64,000 bases of DNA from assembly GCA_039707465.1 (NCBI GenBank), contig CM077643.1:320111919-320175918 (forward strand), given 5' to 3'. The notes under the pieces are model-generated. The model worked only from the letters and a program-made list of their open reading frames with translations. It was not told the origin of the DNA and did not search any database. Shown in pieces: positions 36,150-45,676 of the stretch. Position 1 is the stretch's first letter, and each line of letters begins with the position of its first letter. A program made the position numbers and the translations under genes. This DNA comes from Rhabdophis nuchalis (Eukaryota; Chordata; Lepidosauria; Squamata; Natricidae).

Positions 36150-36896
36150 CATTGTCATTGGGGGACTTGGTACCATGTACCCTTACTGGACCGGGGTGCC
36201 TTACGCACAGTCACTCAAGCACTCGTCACCTCTCGACTCGACTACTGTAATGCTCTCTACATGGGGCTCCCCTTGAGGTGCACCCGAAAGCTGCAGCTAG
36301 TCCAGAACGCAGCCGCGCGGGTGATTACGGGAGCCCCCAGATGCTCCCACATAACACCGATCCTGCGCGAGCTGCACTGGCTTCCTGTGGTCTTTCGGGT
36401 GCGCTTCAAGGTCTTGACGACCATCTTTAAAGCGCTCCATGGCTCGGGGCCTAGTTATATGCGAGACCGCCTCCTGCCCCATACATCCCTCAGACCGATA
36501 CGCTCCCACAGAGAGGGCCTCCTCAGGGTGCCGTCGGCTGGACAATGCCGACTGGCGACACCCAGGGGAAGAGCCTTCTCTGTGGCGGACCCTGCCCTTT
36601 GGAATGACCTACCCCTGAACTCCGCACCATCTCCGACCTCCGCCTCTTCCGCAAGTGTCTGAAGACACACCTATTCCACCTAGCCGGCCTAGCATAACCT
36701 CCATACTGATTATTAGATAGTTTTAAATTTGGGGTTTTAATTCGGTTTTTAGCGCAGGGTTTATTTATTAGAATAAGTATTTTAAATTTTGATATATTTT
36801 ATATATTTTGTATCTATTTTAACATCCCTGTGCGCCGCCCTGGGTCCATTTGGAGAAGGGCGGGGTATAAATTTAATAAATAAATAAATAAATAAA
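36150..36896 (+). mobile_element. L2-type LINE, 5'-truncated
   Basis: It encodes the end of an L2-clade reverse-transcriptase protein (see 36156-36700), then a T-rich 3' UTR, the terminal hairpin CCGCCCTGGGTCC...AGGGCGG at about 36835-36864 and (AAAT)n. The apurinic endonuclease and most of the reverse transcriptase are absent. It is inserted in another, older LINE-like sequence. Confidence 0.92.
36156..36700 (+). pseudogene. L2 LINE ORF2, C-terminal fragment
   Basis: An open frame covers the segment after the RT catalytic region. Recognisable are ALVTSRLDYCNALYMGLPLR, LQLVQNAAARVITGAPR, HITPILRELHWLPV and RFKVLTTIFKALHG, then RPIRSHREGLLRVPS and FSVADPALWNDLP. These are hallmarks of the L2/CR1-clade post-RT domain. 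Near 36625 a frameshift diverts the end to SAPSPTSASSASV, whereas the DNA in the other frame continues with the usual final motif (LKTHLFHLAGLA). It lacks the RT active site, so the fragment cannot retrotranspose. Confidence 0.9.
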
Positions 36897-37124
36897 TGTC
36901 CATGGATTTTACAAAATATATCAAGAGATTTCAGCTTCCTACAATAACACCAGTGGAACTGCAGAAAAACGCGCTACTCAGAACATGGTACATTTTAAGA
37001 AGATACTTGGTTGATACCTAGGACGCTGGCAGAAACCCATATCAACCATCAGCTCCAATGAATGAGATTTGTGATACATCTTTAAACATTCAGTTGACTG
37101 AGTTTCATGTTTAATGAATAAAAG

Positions 37125-37577
37125 CGAAATAATTAAACATCATCATTGTTGTCATCATCCCTTTTGGAAAAGAATAAAACCATTTGCTGCATTCAAGAAG
37201 AGGTAGAAGACCACTTTATTTTATTGCTGTATGAAGGAGTTAGGAATTGACTAGTATACATACAGTATAATTAGAGGTGATACATCATTACCAAAAGGTG
37301 AGTTGGGGTTGGAGATTTTGTTTGGTTTGCAAGGGAGAATTGATTAAGTGAAAGATGGAGATTTAAGTGGCTTGGCCTTTTTTTGATTTTATCCAACAAA
37401 CATGGGTTTAGCATGCAAATGTTTAGAATTTCATAAACACTGGTTCTAACTGCAACAAGCATTACTTTTAATGGTGAGGGTGATTTTGAACACCAATTAA
37501 CATTTTATTTCACATTATTCTTTAGAAAACTGTAAATGTCTTCATTTGACTAAGCTTTTCACTTGGGCAAATGTTTA
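37125..37577. other. Unique DNA, no feature
   Basis: No repeat or exon recognised. Confidence 0.45.
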
Positions 37578-38424
37578 AAAATACATTGATAACTGGAGCA
37601 AGTCCTGAGAAAGGCTACCAAGAGGATAAAAGAACTGGAAACCAAGTCCTACAATGAGCAATTAAAAGACCTAGATATGTTTACCTTGCAGAAGAGAAGT
37701 TGAGAATATAGTTGCCTTCATATATTTGAAGGGCTGTACCTTGTAGATAGTTCATACTTATTTTTAGTTGCTCCAGAGAGAAAGATTTGAAACTTCAAAT
37801 ATATGAATGCGGACTAGATAATAGGAAGAACATATAAGAGTAAGAGCTGTCAAATCACCCACATGGAATGTTTCTTCTCCTTTACTGGAGGTTTTTAAAC
37901 ATAGACTGGGTAGACATCTATTGGGAATGGTGTATCTGCACTATTCAGTGGTTGAACCAAGGGATGAGCTTCAAAATTTTTAGCAAGGTTAGCCTGTTGC
38001 TGCATGTGCACGGCCATGGTTGATGTGGCCTCCTGCACTATGAGGGGGTGCATTTTTGCCTTCCGCAGGCACTGGAGGCTTTCCTTGAGTCTCCGGGAGG
38101 GCACAAATGGTCTCCCCAGGTTCCAGAGACCCTCTGGAGGCTGGAAACGGGCCCGTTTCCAGTCTTCTCAAACTTCCAGGCCTATTTTTCACCCTCCCTG
38201 AGCCTCCACACACGTCTTGCACTTACCTGCATCCAAAATGGACTGCTTGGGGACTCCTGCAAGGGGAAAGGTGGGCGGGGCCAGGTAGGAGTGGGATTTG
38301 GGGGTTCTCTGAAATGCACAGAAACGTAGCTAGAGATTCTCCTGAACCCCTGCGAATCCCCAGCAGCTCACCCCTGGTTGAACCTGATGGCCTTTTAGGT
38401 CCCTTCTGATTCTTGGATTCATGC
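37578..38424 (+). mobile_element. Old CR1 LINE 3' region, split by a hAT element
   Basis: Sense CR1 words TGAGAAAGGCTACCAAGAGG, GAGAAGTTGAGAATATAG, TTTGAAGGGCTG and ATTCAGTGGTTGAAC lead to the insertion site. After it the sequence resumes GTTGAACCTGATGGCC, TTTTAGGTCCCTTCTGATTC. It is older than the other CR1 copies judging by divergence. The gap is the hAT element at 37958-38375. Confidence 0.78.
37958..38375 (+). mobile_element. hAT element inside CR1
   Basis: Starts CAAGGGATGAGCTTC and ends CAGCTCACCCCTG, an imperfect inverted repeat. GTTGAAC precedes it (37951-37957) and GTTGAACC follows it (38376-38383), the expected 8-bp-class target duplication within one base of ambiguity. The GC-rich interior gives several overlapping frames of 65-100 residues, none of them genes. 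Confidence 0.85.
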
Positions 38425-39267
38425 CCTGTGATCTTCATTCTTTCTCTTTAGACTGAAATTCGAAGTTTTGTTTCTTTTTCCTCAACAATAGTCTGTGATT
38501 TCCTAGCATTTCTTAGTAATGTTAGTGACATCAAGTGCAAATCTAAAGAAGGGACTTTTTATCATTTGGCCATGTGATAATAATATTGGAGTATGATTCA
38601 TATTCTTTCAGAAGATTCTTTAAGTGAATATAAAAATAAAACCAGAAACCTTTCTTTTGGGTTTAATGGAAAAAGACTTGGAATTTTTTTGTGGAACTCT
38701 GATATGTTGATGGCGGCAAGATTACTTTATGCATAAAAAATGGATGCACACTTAAATTCCCCACAATGCACAAATGACTGCAAAAGTTGATGGTGTTAGC
38801 AGAGATGCCTAAATTGACTGCTTTGATAAAAGAAAAATAATAATCATTACTTTTGTTTCTACTTGGAAACCACTTCTCAACTTTGTGCTTGAGGTGGAAA
38901 AAATGAAACTTTGATTTTGGATTTTACTGATTAGATAGATTTGTTGATACAGAAGTGACTAGTTTATACTGTTTTGTAAAATTAATATTGCTATCTTATT
39001 CTACTGTACCAAAGGAAGTCAGAAGTTAATGCTTTTTCTCTCTTTTCTCCTTTTCCTACACTCTTCCTTTTCCCTCCCCTATATTTCCTATTATTTGTTT
39101 ATGTGTTTTTGTATTTTATATTATAAACTAACAAAAAGGACTATTTGAAAGACATCAAGAACCTAATTTAACTATACTAATTTTACTGTAATTTTCATAA
39201 AGCTTGCTTCACATTCAGTAAAACAAATACAGCTAAATCCATATTAAATTAAAAAATAAACCAGACA
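38425..39267. other. Unique AT-rich DNA, no feature
   Basis: No repeat or exon recognised. Confidence 0.45.
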
Positions 39268-39529
39268 GGGGTGACATGGTAAGAGTATTCCAGTATTTGA
39301 GGGGCTGCCACAAAGAAGAGCAGAACAACTTATTTTCCAAAGCACCAGAAGGCAAGACAAGAAACAAGGGATGGAAACTAATCAAGGAGGGAAGCAACCT
39401 GGAATTAAGAAGAAACTTCCTAACAGTGAGGACAATTAACCAGTGGAACATGTTAGGGGTAAAAAACACCCCCGTTGGAAAATAAATAGCGGAATAGTGC
39501 AATATACTGGACAGCAAAGAGATACGTTG

Positions 39530-39735
39530 CTTTGAATAGCCGGCCTTGAATAGTTCTCTCTGTCTTTTAACTACAAATATTTTAATGGGTTCTTAATTTT
39601 ATATTTTTAGCACGGGTAATTCTATTTAATTCTATTTTAAGTATGTTTGTATTATTGTATATTGTTTTTAACTATGCCTGTGCACCGCCCCGGGTCCCTG
39701 TGGGGAGAGGGTGTGGTTAATAAATCTCAATTTAT
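39530..39735 (+). mobile_element. L2-type LINE 3' terminus inside the LTR
   Basis: Contains AGCCGGCCTTGAATAG, a T-rich UTR, the hairpin CCGCCCCGGGTCCCTG and an AATAA/TTATTA tail. It has the same layout as the tails at 25230, 36150 and 62133. Its right hairpin arm is decayed (GGGTGTGG instead of AGGGCGG). Confidence 0.68.
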
Positions 39736-40433
39736 TATTATTATTATATTATTTTAGCAAACAATAACTATCAAATGCTGATAGTATAAAAAATAAATAG
39801 TCTTTACTTTTGTAGTAACTAAAATACTTCTTCCAAACAGTGATACTAACTTCTCAAACAATAAATAGTCCTTCACCAAAACACAGAGTTATCTTACAGT
39901 AATGCAAAACAATACTTCTTCAGTCTTCAGCTTCTTCCTCAGTGGCGAACAGTAAGCATAGGAAAGCAAAAGGGAATGAACTGTGTTCCCAGCTGCCTTT
40001 TTATGATTGAGCTGGGAAGCACAGCCAATCAGATTCCACATAGTTCTTAAAGTTACATATACAGTGGTACCTCGGTTCACGAACGCCTCTGTTCACGACC
40101 AATTCGGTTTACGAACAGAAATTTTCCTCAAAATGTGCTCCGGTTCACGAACTCCGTTTCGGTTCATGAACAGAAAAGTTCGTAAAAATATGCTCCGGTT
40201 CACGAACTCCGCTCCGGTTCACGAACTCCGCTTCGGTTCACGAACTCCGTTTCGGTTCACGAACAGAAAAGTTCGTAAAAAATGCTCCGGTTCACGAACT
40301 CCGCTCCGGGTCACGAACAGGAGCCGCGGACATTTTATCTATTTCCTTTTTGTCACATGGTTGCGACTTCCTGTAGGAAGGGTCGTGGAGAGAAAGAGAC
40401 ACAGAAAACGACACAGAAAACCTGACTCCGAAA

Positions 40434-41091
40434 ATGGCTCCCAGGAAGCATGGTGGAAAGAAGAAAGTGGGAAGCAGCAATGCAGGTGACAAGAATATGC
40501 AGCGCAAGCATGGTGGAAAGAAGAAAGTGCAGAGCAGCAATGCAGGTGACAATGTGCAAACTGGAAATGCAAGTGATGATGTGCAAACTGGAAATGCAAG
40601 TGGTGATGTGCAAACTGGAAATGCAAGTGGTGATGTGCAACCTGGGAATGCAAGTGGTGATGTGCAACCTGGAAATGCAGGAGATGTTGTGCAACCTGGA
40701 AATGCAGGAGATGTTGTGCAACCTGGAGATGCAGGAGATGTTGTGCAACCTGGAAATGCAGGTGATGATGTGCAACCTGGAAATGCAGGAGATGTTGTGC
40801 AACCTGGAAATGATGCCATAAAATCCATTATGCTAAAATGGCATGAGTGCCATGATTTTTTTTGAAAAGCACCACCCCAACATAACTGTCACGAACAGAG
40901 TGTTAAATCTCATGGATGATAATGTGGTCTCTCATTTCCGGAGGGTTTTGCAGCTCAGGAAAAGACAAGTGACATTGGACAGATTTTTCAGCAAAACTGA
41001 GCCTACAGCTAGGAGACAAAGGAGAGAGGAAAGCCCTGAAGAAGATCCCCCTGATGTCCTTATGGAGGGGGACTCTCCCTCCAAACAATAA
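40434..41091 (+). pseudogene. Tigger transposase remnant: N-terminus, 9-residue repeats, C-terminus
   Basis: The frame opens MAPRKHGGKKKVGSS, a basic start like Tigger transposases. It then runs through about ten 9-residue units of the GNASGDVQT type and ends WHECHDFF at 40865. The adjoining frame (40843-41091) carries EKHHPNITVTNRVLNLMDDN, SHFRRVLQLRKRQVTLDRFF and an acidic tail, the C-terminus of Tigger proteins. The two overlap at an eight-T run, so a single-base slip most simply explains the break. The helix-turn-helix DNA-binding domains and the DDE domain are missing. QVTLDRFF matches the PCNA-binding (PIP-box) pattern QxxLxxFF, which is known from pogo-family transposases. Confidence 0.82.
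40551..40813 (+). repeat. 27-bp coding minisatellite
   Basis: About ten copies of a 27-bp unit of the form GGAAATGCAGGTGATGTGCAA (shortened here), in frame within the transposase remnant. Two variants, one with GATGATGTG and one with GATGTTGTG, are grouped, suggesting stepwise local expansion. Confidence 0.93.
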
Positions 41092-41159
41092 CCGCCTCCC
41101 ACCTGCCTTCATCCATGCCAGAAGTCATCTCAAGCAAGTTTAGTGTTCTCTCTTTATAC

Positions 41160-42000
41160 TGTACATTACCATACTGTACCAATGTGTGTTGTAATTTGTT
41201 TCATATTTTTGGTGCTTCTATAACCAAAAAACCAGGGCAGAACTGCACAAATGTGTTGTAATTTGTTTCATATTTTTGGTGCCTCTATAACCCAAAAACA
41301 AGGTCAGAACTGTACAAATGTGTAATTTGTTTCATATTTTTGGTGCTTCTATAACCAAAAAACCAGGGCAGAACTGCACAAATGTGTGTTGTAATTTGTT
41401 TCATATTTTTGGTGCTTCAGAAACCTAAAAACAAGGTCAGAACTGTACAAATGTGTAATTTGTTTCATATTTTTGGTGCTTCTATAACCAAAAAAACCAG
41501 GGCAGAACTGTACAAATGTGTGTTGTAATTTGTTTCATATTTTTGGTGCTTCAGAAACCTAAAAACAAGGTCAGAACTGTACAAATGTGTACAGTATTGT
41601 ATTGTAATTTGTTTCATATTTTTGGTGCTTTTATAACCAAAAAACCAGGGCAGAACTGTACAAATGTGTGTTGTAATTTGTTTCATATTTTTGGTGCTTC
41701 AGAAACCTAAAAACAAGGTCAGAACTGTACAAATGTGTACAGTATTGTATTGTAATATGTTTCATATTTTTGGTGCTTCAAAAACCTAAAAACAAGGTCA
41801 GAACTGTATAAATGTGTAATTTGTTTCATATTTTTGGTGCTTCAAAAACCTAAAAACAAGGTCAGAACTGTACAAAGGTGTAATTTGTTTCATATTTTGG
41901 GTGCTTCTAAAACCAAAATACAGTACAAGGTCAGAACTGTACAAATGTGTCTTGTAATTTGTTTCATATTTTTGGTGCTTCAAAAACCAAAAAATAAGGT
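41160..42000. repeat. Tandem 64-80-bp repeat in the Tigger 3' region
   Basis: About a dozen units each contain AATTTGTTTCATATTTTTGG followed by TGCTTC, then AACC(T/A)AAAAA, then AGGTCAGAACTGTACAAATG. Unit length alternates because of GTGTGTTG and GTACAGTATTGTATTG insertions. Short antisense frames of 61-73 residues here are repeat translations. Confidence 0.93.
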
Positions 42001-42440
42001 CAGAACGGATTAACCGGATTTACATTAAACCCTATGGGAAACTATGCCTCGGTTCACGACCAATTCAGTTCGCGAACAGAGTCAGTTCAAGAATTAAGAC
42101 CAAAAAACAAGGTCAGAACGGATTAACCGGATTTACATTGAACCCTATGGGAAACTGTGCCTCGGTTCACGACCAATTCGGTTCGCGACCAGAGTCAGTT
42201 CACGAATTAAGTTCGTGAACCGAGGTACCACTGTACTCTTTAAGAATCCTGGCTTATATATATATATTGTCAACGCAACATCAGGATAATTATCCTAACA
42301 GAACAGTTTGCTTTCAGAATTTGTGGGTGCACTATCACTGGAGGTTTTTAAGAAAAGATTGGAGAACCACCTATCTAAAATGGAAGGGTCTCCTGCTTGA
42401 GCAGGGGGTTGGACTAGAAGACCTCCAAGGTCCGTTCCAG

Positions 42441-43010
42441 CTCTTCTTTGATTATTGGTTGATAAAAATTAGAAACAACCTCTTCAGTAGTAACCTGTTC
42501 TTTTACTTCTATTTTATGAACAAATTTCTTTTCTTCTTCAGCCCTGATTCTTGCATAAGCCCATCATTTTCACAATCTATGACCTCATACAACTGATACA
42601 TAGATGATGCAGAGCGCATGTCATATTACAAATAGTTTTTAAACTGCCTCGGGAATCCTTCTTGCTTCATCGTTGTCTGTAAGTCCACGTCTTCCACAAT
42701 CTTCCAATGTGATCCCATTCTGCATATTATACGCAGTCCAAATAAAATTAAATAAAACAAAATAAACCTTGAATCTGAAAAATGCAATCTGTAGCCCTTA
42801 CTCGCTTTTGAAAATAAATTTCTTGCTGATTTCATCATGTCACTATGTGCTGGCTGGGCTTTAAGCCTCACAGAGCAGCTCCATACCACCATCTAGAGAA
42901 CGGAGGAAGTGATTTGACACAAAACCAAAATCTTTTCAAAGGTTAGTTCACAGGCAGAGAAACGACATTTTTTTCCCATTCCATTTCAATAGTTTGTGTT
43001 GATTTAAATT
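42441..43010. other. Unique DNA, no feature
   Basis: No repeat or exon with support. A CCACCATCTAGAGAAC motif at about 42885-42900 recalls short words near other repeat edges but is not diagnostic. Confidence 0.45.
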
Positions 43011-43066
43011 AACAATCTGAATGCTGTATGGTTGCCTAGGCGAATAATTTTGGTTACAATGTTGAA

Positions 43067-43375
43067 TTGGCTAAATGGGAAAGCCTTTGGAGATTCAATC
43101 GGATATTAACAATGGAGACTGCTTATAAGGTAAATCTGTACAAGATATTTTACAGATGCCACCTTCCCCCAGCACGGCTCTCTAAAATGTTTAGAAATTT
43201 GTCCCCAAATTGTTGGAAGTACAAAAAAAAACACCAGGCACCTTTTTCCATATGTGATAGACATGCTATGAGGCAAAAGAAGGATGTGTTTTATTTCGTT
43301 TTCCATGTATTGACAGCGGCACGAATAACCTATGTGCAGTATTGGAAAAAAGAAAGTATCCCATCAAAGTCATAA
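43067..43375 (+). pseudogene. L1 ORF2, C-terminal fragment
   Basis: Recognisable L1 ORF2 motifs are MAKWESLWRFN, YKVNLYKIFYRCHLPPARL, SPNCWKYKKKHQAPF (the cysteine-bearing region before the C-terminus) and ARITYVQYWKKESIPS. Stops and small indels break it before and after. The usual cysteine/histidine pattern of the ORF2 C-terminus is only partly kept. It lacks endonuclease and RT domains and is dead. Confidence 0.85.
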
Positions 43376-43511
43376 TTAGAAAAAAAATTGGCCTGTGTGG
43401 AAGCAGATAGGCTCACTCTAAAACTAAAAAATAAAGGGGAGTAAGAATGTTATGAAGTTTGGAACAGATTTTATTATTGGTACAAACAAGGTGACAAGAC
43501 TGGAACAAATT

Positions 43512-44579
43512 TATATAAATAAAAATGTAACTATGAGTTTGTTCAAAACCGCTAATCTCCGAAAGTACTGCACCGATCGCTTCCAAATTTTCACACAACG
43601 TTCCTTTCAAATACGGCACCAATGATATAGATAGATTGTGTAGATGTCACACCTGTGCCAGGTACACGCAATGGAAATGTAAAAAATTGTAAAAAAGGTA
43701 GGTAGATGGATACAGAGAGAGCAGTGGGCCACAGGTATTTTGTCATCCTTTATGACATAAAATACTCTGTCCATAAGATTCAAGGAGAAATATAGTAGGT
43801 AGGTAGGTAGGCAGCTATAGGGATAGAGAGAGGAAGGGAGGAATGCAGTAAGTAGGTAGGTAGAGGGCTAGAGAGAGGGAGAAATACAGTAGGTAGGTAG
43901 GTAGAGGGATAGAGAGAGGGAGAAATATAGTAGGTAGGTAGGTAGGTAGGTAGGTAGGTAGGTAGGTAGGTGGATAGAGAGAGAGGGAGAAATACAGTAG
44001 GTAGATAGATAGGCAGAGGGATAGAGAGAGGGAGAAATACAGTAGGTAGGTAGGTAGGTAGGTAGGTAGGTAGAGGGATAGAGAGAGAGAGGGAGAAATA
44101 CAGTAGGTAGATAGATAGGCAGAGGGATAGAGAGAGGGAGAAATACAGTAGGTAGGTAGGTAGAGGGATAGAGAGAGGGAGAAATACAGTAGGTAGGTAG
44201 GTAGGTAGGTAGGTAGGTAGGTAGGTAGGTAGAGGGATAGAGAGGGAGAAATACAGTAGGTAGATAGATAGGCAGAGGGATAGAGAGAGGGAGAAATACA
44301 GTAGGTAGGTAGGTAGGTAGAGGAATAGAGAGAGAGAGAGGGAGAAATACAGTAGGTAGGTAGGTAGGTAGAGGGATAGAGAGAGGGAGAAATACAGTGT
44401 GGGTAGGTAGGTAGGTAGAGGGATAGAGAGAGAGAAGGAGAAATACAGTAGGTAGGTAGGTAGATGGAGGGAGAGGGAGAAATACAGTAGGTAGGTGTGC
44501 AGGTGTAGATCTACACACAGATTGCTTGGCCATTTAACCAGACTGAGCCACAGCAACGTGTGGCCGGGAACGGCTACTT
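43512..44579 (-). mobile_element. Unclassified dispersed repeat with (GGTA)n, copy B
   Basis: The plus strand starts TATAAATAAAAATGTAAC, GTTTGTTCAAAACCGCTAATC, CGAAAGTACTGCACCGATC and ends AACCAGACTGAGCCACAGC, AACGTGTGGCC: the reverse of both ends of copy A (14104-15520). It interrupts the L1 at 43027-44737, which shows it is an independent mobile unit. Its interior is almost wholly minisatellite. Confidence 0.7.
43783..44500. repeat. (GGTA)n minisatellite with AGGGATAGAGAGAGGGAGAAATACA spacers
   Basis: Blocks of TAGG units of varied length alternate with a purine-rich spacer, around 15 times. The 258- and 221-residue minus-strand frames encode YLPT-type repeats and are not genes. Confidence 0.95.
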
Positions 44580-44753
44580 GTAAATAATGTGATTGGATAG
44601 AAAGAAAGATAATGTAACTAAGTAGACTGAGAGCTAATGGATGAGATTATGTATATATACTGTGACTGTATGGACATAATGGCTTCGCTGCACTGCACTA
44701 TTTTAAATGCAAAAACAATAAAAATATATTTTAAAAAAACAATCTGTATACTG

Positions 44754-45544
44754 CTCCCTAACATAAATGCATGCAGTTTGAATGAATGATTCTGATAGAT
44801 TAATGAGAGATGTTTGTTAATGACATTCTTGATCAGCAGGCACATTGTTTTCAAGAAATTCTGCTCATTTGGAGCGGGGAGATTCTTACCTAACCAAATA
44901 ATAAAATGAATGGATTTTCTTCTGCCATAATTTTAGTTATTTTTTCCAATTCTCTCTCCCTCAAATTGTACAATACAAATGTCAACTCTATTTTTTAAAG
45001 CAAGTACAAATACTGTTTCAGATCAATTATATCCATAATCCATTCTAGGCACTTACAGAAATGGCTCCCATTTGCTTATTTAAAACTCCATGCGGCCCTG
45101 AACTGTACTTAATATTTAGAGAACAAAGTAACTATGACATTCCACAAAAGTAGACAATATACGTTTTTTTACCAGCAAACTTAAGCCAGTAATAGATTTT
45201 ATAGTTGCTATAATAGACTAAAATGCCTAATGCCCCCCCCCCCCAAAAAAATCAGCAATGCCACATAGGTACTGTAATATTGTTTTGCCAAAATATCAGG
45301 GATACCTAGACTAAGAATGAATCAGTGAAAATAACAGAGAACTTAGAAGATGTAATTTAGAAGTTGACATTAATCCAAACTCCAACAATGTTACTGCCAT
45401 TTGTTTTATTCAAGTAATCCACAATCTTTCAAGACAACGATATGTGAATGCGTTTGCTAGGTTTAGACTTCTGCAGCTTTTTTCATTCTTCTCCAGAATA
45501 GCCTTTATTGTTATTATAGGGCACAAGTTATAAATTAGACACTA
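44754..45544. other. Unique AT-rich DNA, no feature
   Basis: Contains a C-run/A-run at about 45233-45250. No exon or repeat family recognised. Confidence 0.45.
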
Positions 45545-45552
45545 CTTTAGAG

Positions 45553-45668
45553 CAGGGGTCTCCAACTTTGCAACTTTAAATCTGAAGGACTTCAGCTCCC
45601 AGAATTCTCCAGCCAGCAAAGGAACTGAAGTCCTTAAGACTTAAAGTTGCAAAGGTTGGAGACCCCTG
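45553..45668. mobile_element. Palindromic hAT MITE (hairpin)
   Basis: The 116-bp element starts CAGGGGTCTCCAACTTTGC and ends GCAAAGGTTGGAGACCCCTG. Target duplication CTTTAGAG is perfect at 45545-45552 and 45669-45676. The arms pair over most of their length around a short AT-poor centre. Same group as 27083-27212 and 53369-53503. Confidence 0.95.
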
Positions 45669-45676
45669 CTTTAGAG

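Larger units (their letters stand above)
36004..37124. repeat. 45-bp direct repeats flanking an L2 and LINE-like scraps
   Basis: TTCAGTTGACTGAGTTTCATG and the following bases to AATAAAAG occur at 36013-36048 and 37089-37124 (36 identical bases). Similarity extends back to 36004 and 37080 with two mismatches. Between the copies are LINE-like flank sequence (CTGCAGAAAAACGCGCTACTC and ACCTAGGACGCTGGCAGAAACC at about 36956-37040) and the L2 at 36150-36896. Confidence 0.7.
40073..42233 (+). mobile_element. Tigger (mariner/pogo-type) derivative with TA target duplication
   Basis: Terminal inverted repeats CAGTGGTACCTCGGTTCACG and CGTGAACCGAGGTACCACTG lie inside TA dinucleotides, as for Tigger/pogo elements. 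Subterminal GGTTCACGAAC motifs are multiplied at the left (40077-40320) and occur again at the right (42040-42210). Between are remnants of the transposase and a long tandem 3' region. The element is inserted in the LTR at 39451-42300 and is thus the youngest of the three nested layers. It has no DDE catalytic domain. Confidence 0.93.
39451..42300 (-). mobile_element. Solo LTR, itself split by a Tigger derivative
   Basis: The insertion begins TGTTAGGGGTAAAAAAC and ends ATAATTATCCTAACA, TG...CA termini with a 7-bp inverted repeat, and is bracketed by the 5-bp duplication GAACA. Without the Tigger insertion it is about 690 bp. On the minus strand an ATTGG (inverted CCAAT) at 40025-40029 lies upstream of a TATA-like CATAAAAAGG at 39996-40005, giving a plausible U3 promoter. 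An L2-like 3' tail with its GC hairpin (39530-39735) is embedded in it, probably an earlier insertion or capture. Confidence 0.85.
39268..42440 (+). mobile_element. CR1 LINE 3' end split by a 2.85-kb LTR insertion
   Basis: The left part (39268-39450) reads GTATTTGAGGGGCTGCCAC, TTTTCCAAAGCACC, AGGACAATTAACCAGTGG. The right part (42301-42440) continues GTTTGCTTTCAGAATTTGTG, CACTGGAGGTTTTTAAG and ends CCTCCAAGGTCCGTTCCAGC. Joined in order they follow the CR1 3' region seen at 11561-11848. GAACA occurs on both sides of the gap (39446-39450, 42301-42305), the target duplication of the inserted LTR. Confidence 0.92.
43027..44737 (+). mobile_element. L1 LINE, 5'-truncated, split by a (GGTA)n repeat element
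   Basis: It carries the end of L1 ORF2 (43067-43440), then after an interruption (43512-44579) the 3' UTR GTGATTGGATAGAAAG...CAATAAAAATATATTTT and an A-rich tail. AACAATCTGAATGCTG (43011-43026) and AACAATCTGTATACTG (44738-44753) form a 16-bp target duplication with two mismatches. The LINE inserted first and the repeat element inserted into it. Confidence 0.85.

Noticed and set aside
36297..36670. Antisense frames opposite the L2 pol fragment
   Set aside because: They are shadows of the sense frame, which has clear L2-clade motifs.
40292..40828. Minus-strand 178- and 149-residue repeat frames
   Set aside because: Antisense readings of the 27-bp minisatellite in the Tigger derivative; the sense frame has transposase-like ends.
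43780..44556. Minus-strand frames of 258 and 221 residues
   Set aside because: Translations of the (GGTA)n array; periodicity comes from a tetranucleotide repeat, not from a protein.
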